In this document: positions 19,105-26,325 of the stretch, piece by piece | Layout of the letters: every line of letters begins with the position of its first letter | Numbering within the stretch: position 1 is the stretch's first letter | Assembly (NCBI RefSeq): GCF_003385955.1 | Contig: NZ_QRDW01000001.1 | Span: forward strand, 248,001 to 312,000 | Origin: Aestuariispira insulae | GTDB taxonomy: Bacteria > Pseudomonadota > Alphaproteobacteria > UBA8366 > Aestuariispiraceae | Direction of reading: 5' to 3' | Length of the DNA: 64,000 nucleotides | Notes under the pieces: model-generated | Database searches by the model: none | The model's input: the letters and a program-made list of their open reading frames with translations, nothing else | What the model was told of the DNA's origin: nothing | Translations under genes and position numbers: made by a program

Positions 19105-19947
19105 CTAGACCCCATCAACCCTGCGAACACTAATACTCGTCGGAGCTTCTGACTTCAGCTTTGAAGAGATACCCAGCGGAACAACCTCATACTTTTCCAC
19201 CAAACTCGACAATTCTGGAAATGAGTTATTATAGCTCAACACACCTTCGATCAGGCCCGCCTCTTGCGCAGACAGCTTAGAACTAACCAAATCGGCGTAG
19301 AGTTGCTTGCCCGCAACATCACTGTTCTCAATGAAAGAGAGTATCTTCTGGAACTGCTTAAAATACGGAAGCAGGTCATTCATTGCGTAAGACCAAAACT
19401 GATTGAACCTAGCAAGTTCCTCCACTTCGATATCACTGGGCGCGTTGGCGGGAATTTTTTCATGCATAACATCATCAAAGTATTGCCTGTAAACCTTGAT
19501 ACACTCTCGGCCCAAATACTTCGAATGTTTGTATGTCGCTTGCATCGAATCGATGGTATCGCTGTGGAAACGTAACATCTGAAAGAAAGTGGCTTCGAAG
19601 TTCTGCTGTTGAGAGGCTTCAACTTGACGGGCCATTTCCTCGCGAGACAGCATTAACTCCTTTCGAGTTAGTGCAAGTTCTTCTCTTTGATATCCAAGCT
19701 CCTGTTTTTGCAACAATATCGTATAAACGATTCCGACAAAAGCGAGTCCTGAGAATAGAGAATTGAGTATCCCAAAGCTGTCACCAAACAGCCCCGCCTT
19801 TCCGATATCATCAAATACCCACGCGCGCTCTCCAAAGATCAACGCAAATGCGTAACCAAGTATTAGGCATAATACAAATGCTACAGCAACTAGAACTAAG
19901 ACGTTCAAACTACTGCGTCTTGGCACTTCGTTCGGCGTTATCGTCAT
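19105..19947 (-). CDS. putative phage abortive infection protein (AbiC-like family)
   Basis: The 280-residue protein has two N-terminal membrane helices (about 15-37 and 58-80) around the family signature LFGDSFGILNSLFSGLAFVG, followed by a coiled coil (about 82-115, with repeated LTRKEL/LSREEM) and a helical cytosolic domain starting FEATFFQMLRFHSD. This layout matches the widespread AbiC-like 'putative phage abortive infection' family, whose mechanism is largely unknown. It lies within the defence half of the island, between the restriction-modification operon and a small exported protein gene 33 bp upstream. Confidence 0.82.
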   Translation of the reverse strand: MTITPNEVPRRSSLNVLVLVAVAFVLCLILGYAFALIFGERAWVFDDIGKAGLFGDSFGILNSLFSGLAFVGIVYTILLQKQELGYQREELALTRKELMLSREEMARQVEASQQQNFEATFFQMLRFHSDTIDSMQATYKHSKYLGRECIKVYRQYFDDVMHEKIPANAPSDIEVEELARFNQFWSYAMNDLLPYFKQFQKILSFIENSDVAGKQLYADLVSSKLSAQEAGLIEGVLSYNNSFPELSSLVEKYEVVPLGISSKLKSEAPTSISVRRVDGV

Positions 19948-19980
19948 CCTTCAAGTCTCTTCTCTTCCGGCATCCAGATA

Positions 19981-20397
19981 TCAATCTGAAACGACCTTGC
20001 ATTGCTTCACATGAATCCAAAGCCTGTCACGAGCATCATCAGATGGAATGTCAGTAAGTTTCTCTACCACAATACAGGAGGTATCACCCGCCCTAGCAAG
20101 AACCTCACCCTTCCACGTCAGGGTCTCAAGGTACCTTGTTGCAATAATATGATTCGCAGTCAGAGACCGGTCCTTAACCGATATCACATCTCCAAGTCTG
20201 ATCCTTGCAGGAATACCGGTCTTTCCAACCGGACCAGTACTCACTGTCACAAACCAGTCTTTCTCGGCGAACATGGTTGCACTATCATTCTCAACAGCAA
20301 TCGTCCCCACTTTGGTTTCCACTGTTTTTGGTCCCGCAGTAGCAGAGTTAGAAACAACAATGCTGGTAACAATCACCATTAAAGTCGAAAACTTCAA
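19981..20397 (-). CDS. small exported protein of unknown function
   Basis: A TTG start at 20397 preceded by GGAGGGG five bases upstream gives a 138-residue protein with a signal peptide (KFSTLMVIVTSIVVSNSATAG). The mature part is predicted all-beta, with two cysteines near the C terminus (DTSCIVV and VKQCKVV). The frame is open upstream to 20469, but that extension has no ribosome site. The gene precedes the AbiC-like gene by 33 bp on the same strand and may be co-transcribed. Family not recognised. Confidence 0.6.
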   Translation of the reverse strand: MKFSTLMVIVTSIVVSNSATAGPKTVETKVGTIAVENDSATMFAEKDWFVTVSTGPVGKTGIPARIRLGDVISVKDRSLTANHIIATRYLETLTWKGEVLARAGDTSCIVVEKLTDIPSDDARDRLWIHVKQCKVVSD

Positions 20398-20581
20398 AAC
20401 AGCCCCTCCACAGAAACACTTAGGTTGAATAATCCAGATTAGATACCCCCCTAAAATTGCCATCGACAAGAGAGTTATGCTGAGGAGTTACATATCCCAA
20501 ATGTTATAGGCTTTTCATACCCTTTAACTCTGGTAGACTAGGGTTAAGCAGCACTTGAATACCTTCTTTTGGATGGAAATC

Positions 20582-20824
20582 ATGACCGACCCTGAACTCG
20601 TACAATCCCCTCTGTCCCGTACAATTGAGGATGATGGCACATATGTCAGAATCGATATCTACCGTATGGAAACAGATAACGAATGGTCTTTGGAAGTTGT
20701 TGACGAGGAAAATGCTTCTACTGTGTGGGATGACCTATTCCCATCCGACCAAGCCGCTTTGGACGAAGCATTGAAGACCATTGAGGTTGAAGGGATCAGA
20801 ACTTTCTTGGCGACCCGACACTGA
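20582..20824 (+). CDS. small acidic protein of unknown function
   Basis: From ATG 20582 (preceded by GGATGGAAATC) the product has 80 residues and is strongly acidic (about 20 Asp/Glu). It has no signal peptide or membrane helix. Sequence features such as YVRIDIYRMETDNEWSLEVVDEE suggest a small two-layer sandwich with a C-terminal helix (QAALDEALKTIEVEGI). Two further in-frame ATGs lie upstream at 20555 and 20573. Small acidic proteins in islands are often inhibitors or DNA mimics, but nothing here proves it. Family not recognised. Confidence 0.55.
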   Translation: MTDPELVQSPLSRTIEDDGTYVRIDIYRMETDNEWSLEVVDEENASTVWDDLFPSDQAALDEALKTIEVEGIRTFLATRH

Positions 20825-20903
20825 AGCCAAACCCATTCGAAAAACCCGGCTGTTTACCGGCAAAAATGTGAGAGGGTTATCGTTAGGGCGAGACCCGGAG
20901 GTT

Positions 20904-20934
20904 CCCCCGGTAGGGGGCGGGACCGACCCGTCCC
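20904..20934. repeat. two tandem GC-rich hairpins
   Basis: CCCCC-GGTA-GGGGG (20904-20917) is followed at once by GGGAC-CGACCC-GTCCC (20919-20934), in a GC-rich patch that contrasts with the AT-rich surroundings. No T-run follows, so a terminator is doubtful. It could be a structured RNA or a recombinase-related site. Confidence 0.35.
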
Positions 20935-21052
20935 AGTCTTGATAGTTGCCCCCCCTCCCGTCTGCATCTGTGTTTTTCAGGAGACTGAATAAAAGACGCC
21001 CCATAGAGACAAGGCAACCGACCTGTAAAGCTACTTTACTGTCAATCAGCCC

Positions 21053-21604
21053 TCACCCACTGTTGAGAATGCGATGGATGGACATACGGCTTACCCCTAG
21101 CTCGTTTGCAATTGCGGTTGGCCCAAGCCCTTCTGCCTTCATGGCGATGACCTGATCCCGTTTGATGGATCTTTTCCGACCTTTGTACTTCCCGGCTTCC
21201 TTCGCTTTGGCTATGCCTTCACGTTGGCGCTCCTTGATCATGGATCTTTCAAACTGGGCCACAGCACCGATAACCTGTAGCTGAAGCGTCTGGAATGGAT
21301 TGTTTTCACCGTTGAAGGTCAGCTTCTCTTTATGGAATGTGACTGATACGCCGTTTCCTGTGAGCTGTTCCAACAATTGGAGAAGGTCATTCAGGTTTCG
21401 CGCAAGGCGGTCGATACTGTGAACATGGACCGTATCCCCTTCCCTAACATACTCGATAAGAGCTTCAAGGGCTGGACGGCTTGCAGTTGCCCCACTGCAT
21501 TTGTCTTCAAAGATCTTGGTAAACTTGAAGCCCGTATCGGACAGTTGGCGTTCTGTGTTCTGATCAGTGGTAGACACCCTCAAGTAGGCGACATGCTCCC
21601 CCAT
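21053..21604 (-). CDS. serine recombinase (resolvase/invertase family)
   Basis: From ATG 21604 the protein has 183 residues, the size of small Tn3-resolvase/Hin-type recombinases. The catalytic serine is Ser11 in AYLRVSTTDQNTERQL. The conserved HSIDRLARNLNDLL block carries the active-site arginine, followed by the long E helix (FERSMIKERQREGIAKAKEAG) and a C-terminal helix-turn-helix (GLGPTAIANELGVSRMSIHRIL). It may resolve multimers of an excised circular form of the island, or invert a segment. Five GTAACA/TGTTAC sequences cluster in the upstream 130 bp and are candidate binding sites. Confidence 0.92.
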   Translation of the reverse strand: MGEHVAYLRVSTTDQNTERQLSDTGFKFTKIFEDKCSGATASRPALEALIEYVREGDTVHVHSIDRLARNLNDLLQLLEQLTGNGVSVTFHKEKLTFNGENNPFQTLQLQVIGAVAQFERSMIKERQREGIAKAKEAGKYKGRKRSIKRDQVIAMKAEGLGPTAIANELGVSRMSIHRILNSG

Positions 21605-21632
21605 TCGGTCAAACTCCATTCAGTGACAAGAA

Positions 21633-21750
21633 GTAACATTAGACTTTAGAGTCTTTGACTGTGGCGTAACATATAACCAATGTCAATTCTATTGTTACAT
21701 ATCTGACGTAACATGATGACGCAACCAAAGGGTACACTCTATTGTTACAT
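21633..21750. repeat. cluster of GTAACA/TGTTAC repeats (candidate recombinase res/operator region)
   Basis: GTAACA occurs at 21633, 21666 and 21708 and its complement TGTTAC at 21693 and 21743. The 13-mer TCTATTGTTACAT is repeated at 21688-21700 and 21738-21750. The cluster lies between the serine recombinase start and the next gene. Such grouped inverted repeats are the layout of resolvase res sites or recombinase operators. Confidence 0.5.
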
Positions 21751-21756
21751 CGAACC

Positions 21757-22521
21757 TTACTTGGTCCACTCTAATTCGCGCCCCCAAGGATCTTTCCCCC
21801 TTCTCAAAACAGTTAATGCTGCTTCACGTAAGGCGGCGAACTCCGGGCTGTCTTGAAAGCTCCTAACAAGCAAATAGATTTTATCCGAGTTGTTGATACC
21901 AAAATGTTTCCACGAGCCTGTAAAAGGCCGCTGATCGACCTTAATGAGGCAACTGAAACCAGGGAAGCAAAAGCGGTAACAGTTAAAGTAGTCATTCCGT
22001 TCGCGAATTGGACATAGAAATCCCGAGGTCATCTCTGTTGCGAAGATTGTGAGCAGAACATCGACCTCTTTTGCCTTGTTAGGGTCATTTGTGAGAAGCG
22101 CCTCTGCTATTGATGCACTGTGCGGACCGACATCCACAGCAGAAAAGAAATCTTGATCACTAGCGTGCGCCCTCCAAAGCAATGATAGGAAGAACATCCT
22201 CAGCTTGTGCCGGTCAAAGTTTGAATAATATAGTGTCAACTGATCGGTATTAGTCCCCGTCTTTCCGTCAGGGATGTTCCTGAAAAGCAAACCAGATACA
22301 TAGTCATCCCAAGGGCCGAAGAGCCTTTCGCAATCTATGCAAACAATCCGATCATACACCCCAGTCCGTGAGGTCTTAGGGAACACATTTGCATCATCCG
22401 ACAAAAGTTTGAATGGCCGATCAGGGTTGGTAATATCCCTATAGAAAGCTCTTGGAATCACGTGCGATTCAACCAGCTTGACGCCTTTCTTGCCACACAG
22501 ACCACACTGCTGTTTTGCCAA
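21757..22521 (-). CDS. zinc-ribbon / HNH-like protein of unknown function
   Basis: The 254-residue product opens with CGLCGKKGVKLVESHVIPRAF and has a second CIDCE pair near residue 57, so a CxxC...H...CxxC zinc site is likely. The ESHVIPR segment looks like the first half of an HNH fold, seen in many phage and defence-island proteins with this N terminus. The remaining 190 residues have no recognisable domain. It lies upstream of the serine recombinase on the same strand and diverges from the polymerase-like gene. Function is not known; nuclease activity is inference. Confidence 0.65.
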   Translation of the reverse strand: MAKQQCGLCGKKGVKLVESHVIPRAFYRDITNPDRPFKLLSDDANVFPKTSRTGVYDRIVCIDCERLFGPWDDYVSGLLFRNIPDGKTGTNTDQLTLYYSNFDRHKLRMFFLSLLWRAHASDQDFFSAVDVGPHSASIAEALLTNDPNKAKEVDVLLTIFATEMTSGFLCPIRERNDYFNCYRFCFPGFSCLIKVDQRPFTGSWKHFGINNSDKIYLLVRSFQDSPEFAALREAALTVLRRGKDPWGRELEWTK

Positions 22522-22638
22522 TCTTCGACTCCATCTTCATTCGCTTGATTTCGCGTATCATTAGGTTCTTCGCCTCAATAATAAAAGGCCCACCATAGGG
22601 GAATAAAACACACCCCATAGAGGTAACCTCACAGAATT

Positions 22639-22658
22639 TTCAGGTGCTCATGCCTGAA
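22639..22658. promoter_or_regulatory. inverted repeat in the control region of the polymerase-like gene
   Basis: TTCAGG-TGCTCATG-CCTGAA lies 31 bp upstream of the leader reading frame at 22689 and inside the divergent intergenic region. It could be an operator or an RNA hairpin that gates translation. Confidence 0.35.
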
Positions 22659-22688
22659 TCCATGATTTAATAAACTTGAAGGAAACCT

Positions 22689-22736
22689 ATGCCCCTTACG
22701 ACAAACCAATCAGATGGCCGTCCAGTCATCCACTAA
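22689..22736 (+). CDS. 15-codon leader reading frame overlapping the polymerase-like gene start
   Basis: ATG 22689 has the best ribosome site of the region (AAGGA, five bases upstream). It encodes 15 residues and ends with TAA at 22734, overlapping the polymerase-like ATG at 22714, which itself lacks a ribosome site. This arrangement is like the short leader peptides that couple translation of plasmid replication proteins. Whether the peptide has its own role is unknown. Confidence 0.4.
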   Translation: MPLTTNQSDGRPVIH

Positions 22737-24153
22737 TCCCAGTCAACAAACCTCCCCATACTGCCCGTCACTTTCCGACCGCCTCATACCGCCCAAAGCT
22801 GAGTATAACTATCAGGTCAGCACCGGTCTGGGCCGCGACCTTCACACATTCCAAGCAGTCAAACACCTCGGATGGAATGAGCCGTCCGTCACGAATGAGA
22901 TACATTTCCTAACCTTCCCTGATGGACCACCAAAGCGTTACCGCCAGAAATACGAACATGCAGTCCAGCTAGTCCTCTACAACTGCTTCTGTATCCACGT
23001 CCATGAACAACGATCAGGCAAAGAAACCTTGGCACTGATCAGCAGGCACAAAGCCTCATGCAAGATGGCCTCAGAATACCGCTCCAACGATATCGGACAT
23101 CCGGTTTTAATGAAGGTGCTAGACCGATTGGAAGACCTGAGGTTCATACAACAGAACATCGGCACCAGATCAGCTCTCCATGCCCATGGGATATCCAGCA
23201 GTTTCGGACTTACAGATAGATCTCGGGACTGGCTGAACCGGAACGGCAACCTATTCACTTGCGGGCGTTTCACGCACAATACCGAGTTGATCCGCTTGAA
23301 AGAAACCAAGGCGGAAGCGAGGAACAGAGGTACCGGTCCAGAGATACAGCTGTACATTCCTTATCAAGATCGGTCACACCCAACAGTCAGACTGAAACGA
23401 CAGGCAGTAAAGTCACTTAACCGGATCAATAGCCAGCATGTCTTCACTTACAGGCCATGCCTTCAACGCCGGTACGAATGGGATGGACTGAACCGTATCA
23501 GGCATGCTCACTTCTCCGCCTGCTATCACACGGTCCCGACAGAACAGATCCAATACCACAGGGTCTTTCATGGGAACTTCCAGCAGACCGGCAGGTTCCA
23601 CTGTGATGCTCAGGGCCTCATGAAGGAAGAACGTGAGACTCTTCTGATCGACGGCCTGCCTACCGTTGAGCTGGACTTCAAGAGCCTCCACCCTCGCATG
23701 CTTTATCACCTTCAAGGATTGGATGCCCCTGAGGACTGTCACCAAGCCAATGGTGATTACCCTCGTGAGGTCATCAAGGGTCTGTGCATGAGGGTCTTGA
23801 ATACCACCGACAGATCAGCCTGCATCAAGTCCATAGACAAGATGTTCACTGAGGAGTTCGACGGGGTACTGAAGGGGCAATACAACCCCAAACAGCTCTT
23901 GTCCGACTATGAGGACTTCCATGAGCCGATAAGAAACCTGTTCTATTCCGAGCAATGGTTAAGGCTTCAGCACCTCGATAGCGTCATGGCTCAGAAGATC
24001 ATGTCAGCCTTCACCCGAAGAGGACTTCCCATTCTGGGCATTCATGACAGCTTCATCGTCCAGGACCGCTATGAAGAGGACCTTAGAAGGGAGATGTCCC
24101 TTGCCTATCAATCCATCCTACAGAGGGAACCTTTGATCACACCGTATAGATAG
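22714..24153 (+). CDS. compact family-A-polymerase-like replication protein
   Basis: The 479-residue protein has no standard annotation that I know. Its C-terminal third carries three motifs in the order of family A polymerases. Motif A is VELDFKSLHPRMLY with Asp321. Motif B is R351-x3-K355 (REVIKGLCMRVLN). Motif C is GIHDSFIV with His444-Asp445, preceded by a helix LDSVMAQKIMSAFTRRG. The HDS form of motif C resembles single-subunit RNA polymerases, whereas DNA polymerases usually have HDE. Spacings are shorter than in Klenow. The block VFHGNFQQTGRF upstream of motif A is conserved in uncharacterised mobile-element proteins as I recall. The N-terminal 250 residues are basic, without known domain. 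RNase HI lies 188 bp downstream, which supports a role in priming or replicating the excised element. Confidence 0.7.
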   Translation: MAVQSSTNPSQQTSPYCPSLSDRLIPPKAEYNYQVSTGLGRDLHTFQAVKHLGWNEPSVTNEIHFLTFPDGPPKRYRQKYEHAVQLVLYNCFCIHVHEQRSGKETLALISRHKASCKMASEYRSNDIGHPVLMKVLDRLEDLRFIQQNIGTRSALHAHGISSSFGLTDRSRDWLNRNGNLFTCGRFTHNTELIRLKETKAEARNRGTGPEIQLYIPYQDRSHPTVRLKRQAVKSLNRINSQHVFTYRPCLQRRYEWDGLNRIRHAHFSACYHTVPTEQIQYHRVFHGNFQQTGRFHCDAQGLMKEERETLLIDGLPTVELDFKSLHPRMLYHLQGLDAPEDCHQANGDYPREVIKGLCMRVLNTTDRSACIKSIDKMFTEEFDGVLKGQYNPKQLLSDYEDFHEPIRNLFYSEQWLRLQHLDSVMAQKIMSAFTRRGLPILGIHDSFIVQDRYEEDLRREMSLAYQSILQREPLITPYR

Positions 24154-24341
24154 CTGTTAAGTCACTTTACCTATCAGTCTAGACCTTCCAGTCCCCACCC
24201 TCCTCTCCTCATAATGAGGCAGCTAATCCGCTTCCTTAACCAGCGGGACTGACACTCAACTATCACAACCCGACAGCCGGCCGATTTCGCTTCACCTAGA
24301 AGCCACGGTCCTACATGTCCCAAACCTATGAAAGGACGCAT

Positions 24342-24797
24342 ATGTCCAACACACACGAAATCCCAACAGTCATCTACATTGATGGCGCCTGTAGAGGTAA
24401 TCCCGGCCCCGGTGGTTGGGGTGTATTCCTCACCAGAGGCAGCAATACCAAAGTGATGCATGGTGGAGATCCAGATACCACGAATAACCGAATGGAGATG
24501 ACCGCTGCTATCAAGGCCTTGGAGTCACTGAAGCAAGGCAACCATCCCCGTACCATCGTTACCGACAGCGCCTACCTAAGAAATGGCATCACCAAGCATA
24601 TCATCAAATGGAAGGAAAACGGCTGGCGTGGGTCGAACAAGAAACCTGTGAAGAACCAGGACCTATGGATGAGACTAGATGAACTAGTCCAAATCCATCA
24701 GGTAGACTGGAAATGGGTGAAAGGCCACTCGGGCAACCCCGGCAATGAAAGATCTGATGCGTTGGCTCACAAAGGCTTGCTCAGTATCTTGGACTAA
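24342..24797 (+). CDS. rnhA: ribonuclease HI
   Basis: From ATG 24342 (AAAGGAC upstream) the 151-residue protein has a complete RNase HI active site: Asp14 (IDGACRGNPGPGGWG), Glu52 (NRMEMTAAIKAL), Asp75 (IVTDSAYLRNGI), His129 (KGHSGN) and Asp139 (NERSDALAH). It hydrolyses RNA in RNA-DNA hybrids. The chromosome will have its own rnhA; this copy lies next to the polymerase-like gene in the island. The pair would suit RNA-primed replication, with RNase HI processing the primer, as known for ColE1-type replication with PolA and RNase HI. That joint role is inference. Confidence 0.94.
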   Translation: MSNTHEIPTVIYIDGACRGNPGPGGWGVFLTRGSNTKVMHGGDPDTTNNRMEMTAAIKALESLKQGNHPRTIVTDSAYLRNGITKHIIKWKENGWRGSNKKPVKNQDLWMRLDELVQIHQVDWKWVKGHSGNPGNERSDALAHKGLLSILD

Positions 24798-24817
24798 GCA
24801 GGACATAGAGAGATGAC

Positions 24818-24844
24818 GGCCTCCCACAAACAACATGAGAGGCC
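24818..24844. terminator. possible terminator between rnhA and the internal tyrosine recombinase
   Basis: GGCCTC (24818-24823) and GAGGCC (24839-24844) form a 6-bp stem with a 15-nt loop between two convergent genes. No clear T-run follows on either strand. Confidence 0.35.
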
Positions 24845-24853
24845 CCACCGGCG

Positions 24854-25744
24854 CTAGCCCTTCTTGAGGTTATTCCTCCGGTTCAGTCGGTTGATTGCAT
24901 CAAGATACAAACTTCCGTGGATCTTTGCGTACTTGGCGGTCTGCTCCAGAGTTTTATGACCCATTAGTTCCTGAATTACCTTGATGTGAACATTCTCCCG
25001 GACCAATCTTGTAGCAAATGTATGGCGGCAGGCGTGAAGCACAAACTCCTTGTCTCCAGACAGCCTAAGAGCTTTTCGGCCTTCATCCCATTTGTATCGA
25101 ACAGCCGTCTTGAGCATACCGAAGATCTTCCCATCTCTAGCCCGATCTAACTTCCTACGGAGCAAAGCCTCTTTGGCGCGGTCAGTTGTTGGAAGTGACC
25201 TTGAGATCGAGTTCTTTGTTCTCCATAGGTGGAGAAAACCGTGTTCATCATAATGGTTCCATTTCAATCTAAGGAGTTCACTTCGTCGCATACCGGTATC
25301 AAGGGCAAGGATTACGAAATCGTGCATCTCTTCCCAGCCCATATCGAGGAAGTAGGTTAACAGCCATTTTTCCTCTTCGTCGGTCAGCCAGCGAAGACGT
25401 TCCTGATTGGGCTTGAAATGGGTGAACTTTGGCAGCTTTTCGATGTATCCTCGCGCCTCAGCAAACTTAAGCGCCACATTCAGTGCGCATTGCTTCTTGT
25501 TAATGGTACCTCCGCAGTTCCCTTTCTTGCGCCAATGGACCACTAACCGGTCAATGGTTTCAGTATCTATATCAGCGACGGGAAAGTCTGGGCCAAGCAC
25601 ATCAATTATTTCTAGCCAATAGCTTTGAACGGTAACCTCTGAAGCCTTTCCGGCCCATATCATGGCAATAGACCTCTCCATCAACTGTCTGAGCGTCATT
25701 GAACGAGGCATTGAAGGCGGCATAGCCAACACGGTAACGGACAT
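24854..25744 (-). CDS. tyrosine recombinase (internal, second copy in the island)
   Basis: The 296-residue product is a complete phage-integrase family recombinase. The SAM-like core-binding domain spans about 18-110, the catalytic domain about 115-285. Catalytic residues are Arg153 (DTGMRRSEL), Lys177 (RTKNS), His237 and Arg240 (HACRHTFATR), His263 (MGHKT) and Tyr272 (AKYAKI). It differs from the tRNA-proximal integrase in size and sequence. It may mark an older element nested in the island, or a dimer-resolution recombinase for the circular form. It converges on rnhA and reads away from a 580-bp non-coding region. Confidence 0.92.
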   Translation of the reverse strand: MSVTVLAMPPSMPRSMTLRQLMERSIAMIWAGKASEVTVQSYWLEIIDVLGPDFPVADIDTETIDRLVVHWRKKGNCGGTINKKQCALNVALKFAEARGYIEKLPKFTHFKPNQERLRWLTDEEEKWLLTYFLDMGWEEMHDFVILALDTGMRRSELLRLKWNHYDEHGFLHLWRTKNSISRSLPTTDRAKEALLRRKLDRARDGKIFGMLKTAVRYKWDEGRKALRLSGDKEFVLHACRHTFATRLVRENVHIKVIQELMGHKTLEQTAKYAKIHGSLYLDAINRLNRRNNLKKG

Positions 25745-26019
25745 CTTTGTCTCCTAACTACAATGAAATACCGAGGAAACACCGCCTTCATCCCAACCAG
25801 CAGTGTTACCCCCAAGGAATACCCAAGAGGCAACACCCCAATTGACTATCAGCTTACTTCCAGGCCCATACCTTTGGCCCAGCAGCACTCCCAGCGGCCC
25901 ACCTTGAGCCACAGCATCTTAAAGGGGGTAATCGCCAATTCGAACGAATAGAGCTGAATGGAAATTGGGCTCATGTCTTCCTCACTTTCTGTGTTTGTCG
26001 CCTTGTTAAGAGCGAATAT

Positions 26020-26104
26020 GACCGGGAGTTAACAACATGGTCACAGAGCCATGCCCTTACGCCTTTGGGTTTAAACCTTGGACATATGCGTAAGGCTCCC
26101 GGTC
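26020..26104. ncRNA. 85-nt three-way-junction structure (candidate structured RNA or origin)
   Basis: A closing stem of nine perfect pairs (GACCGGGAG 26020-26028 with CTCCCGGTC 26096-26104) encloses two perfect hairpins: CATGG/CCATG (26036-26053, 8-nt loop) and CCTTACGC/GCGTAAGG (26055-26095). The second stacks on the closing stem without an unpaired base. Its loop contains the palindrome GGTTTAAACC (26068-26077). All 22 base pairs are Watson-Crick, so the fold is possible on either strand or as extruded DNA. Type is uncertain: ncRNA, single-strand origin, or DNA recognition site. Confidence 0.45.
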
Positions 26105-26215
26105 GATAACTGACATGAATGAAAAACTGTCTGTGATCGGTTTGCTAAGCCCGCCAAGACCGGACCATAAAGCCATCCAAAATCACGAGTCAATTCAATT
26201 AAGTGTTTGATATTG

Positions 26216-26238
26216 TTGACAATGTGGGACATCCCACA
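26216..26238. promoter_or_regulatory. candidate operator: TTGACA next to a perfect palindrome
   Basis: TTGACA (26216-26221) is followed by TGTGGGA-CA-TCCCACA (26223-26238), about 90 bp upstream of the gp13-like gene. A repressor bound to the palindrome would cover a promoter here. No matching -10 at normal spacing is clear; TAATAT at 26250 is too far. Confidence 0.35.
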
Positions 26239-26325
26239 AGTGAGACACCTAATATGACTTAGACATCAATCACTTCTCATCCCCGACCTAGCAATCACTG
26301 TCTGAAAACAATTGAATGAAAGAAC

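Larger units (their letters stand above)
25745..26325. other. 580-bp non-coding region with structured elements
   Basis: No convincing gene is present. The stretch holds a perfect three-way-junction fold at 26020-26104 and a 16-bp palindrome at 26223-26238 next to TTGACA (26216-26221). It separates the second tyrosine recombinase from the T7-like virion genes. Its length and structure make it the best candidate in the island for an origin, a packaging or transfer signal, or a non-coding RNA. Confidence 0.5.

Noticed and set aside
20997-22624. CCCCATAGAG found on both sides of the serine recombinase and HNH-like genes (near 20998 and 22612)
   Set aside because: Ten bases of shared sequence with no further flanking identity is too short to claim recombination ends for a nested cassette.
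22676-22912. 78-codon frame overlapping the start of the polymerase-like gene
   Set aside because: It overlaps the supported frame for most of its length and has no protein-like features. Only the 15-codon leader at 22689 in a different frame has a good ribosome site.
25763-25951. 62-codon open frame in the non-coding region before the structured element
   Set aside because: No ribosome site, low-complexity composition and no recognisable similarity; it may be chance.
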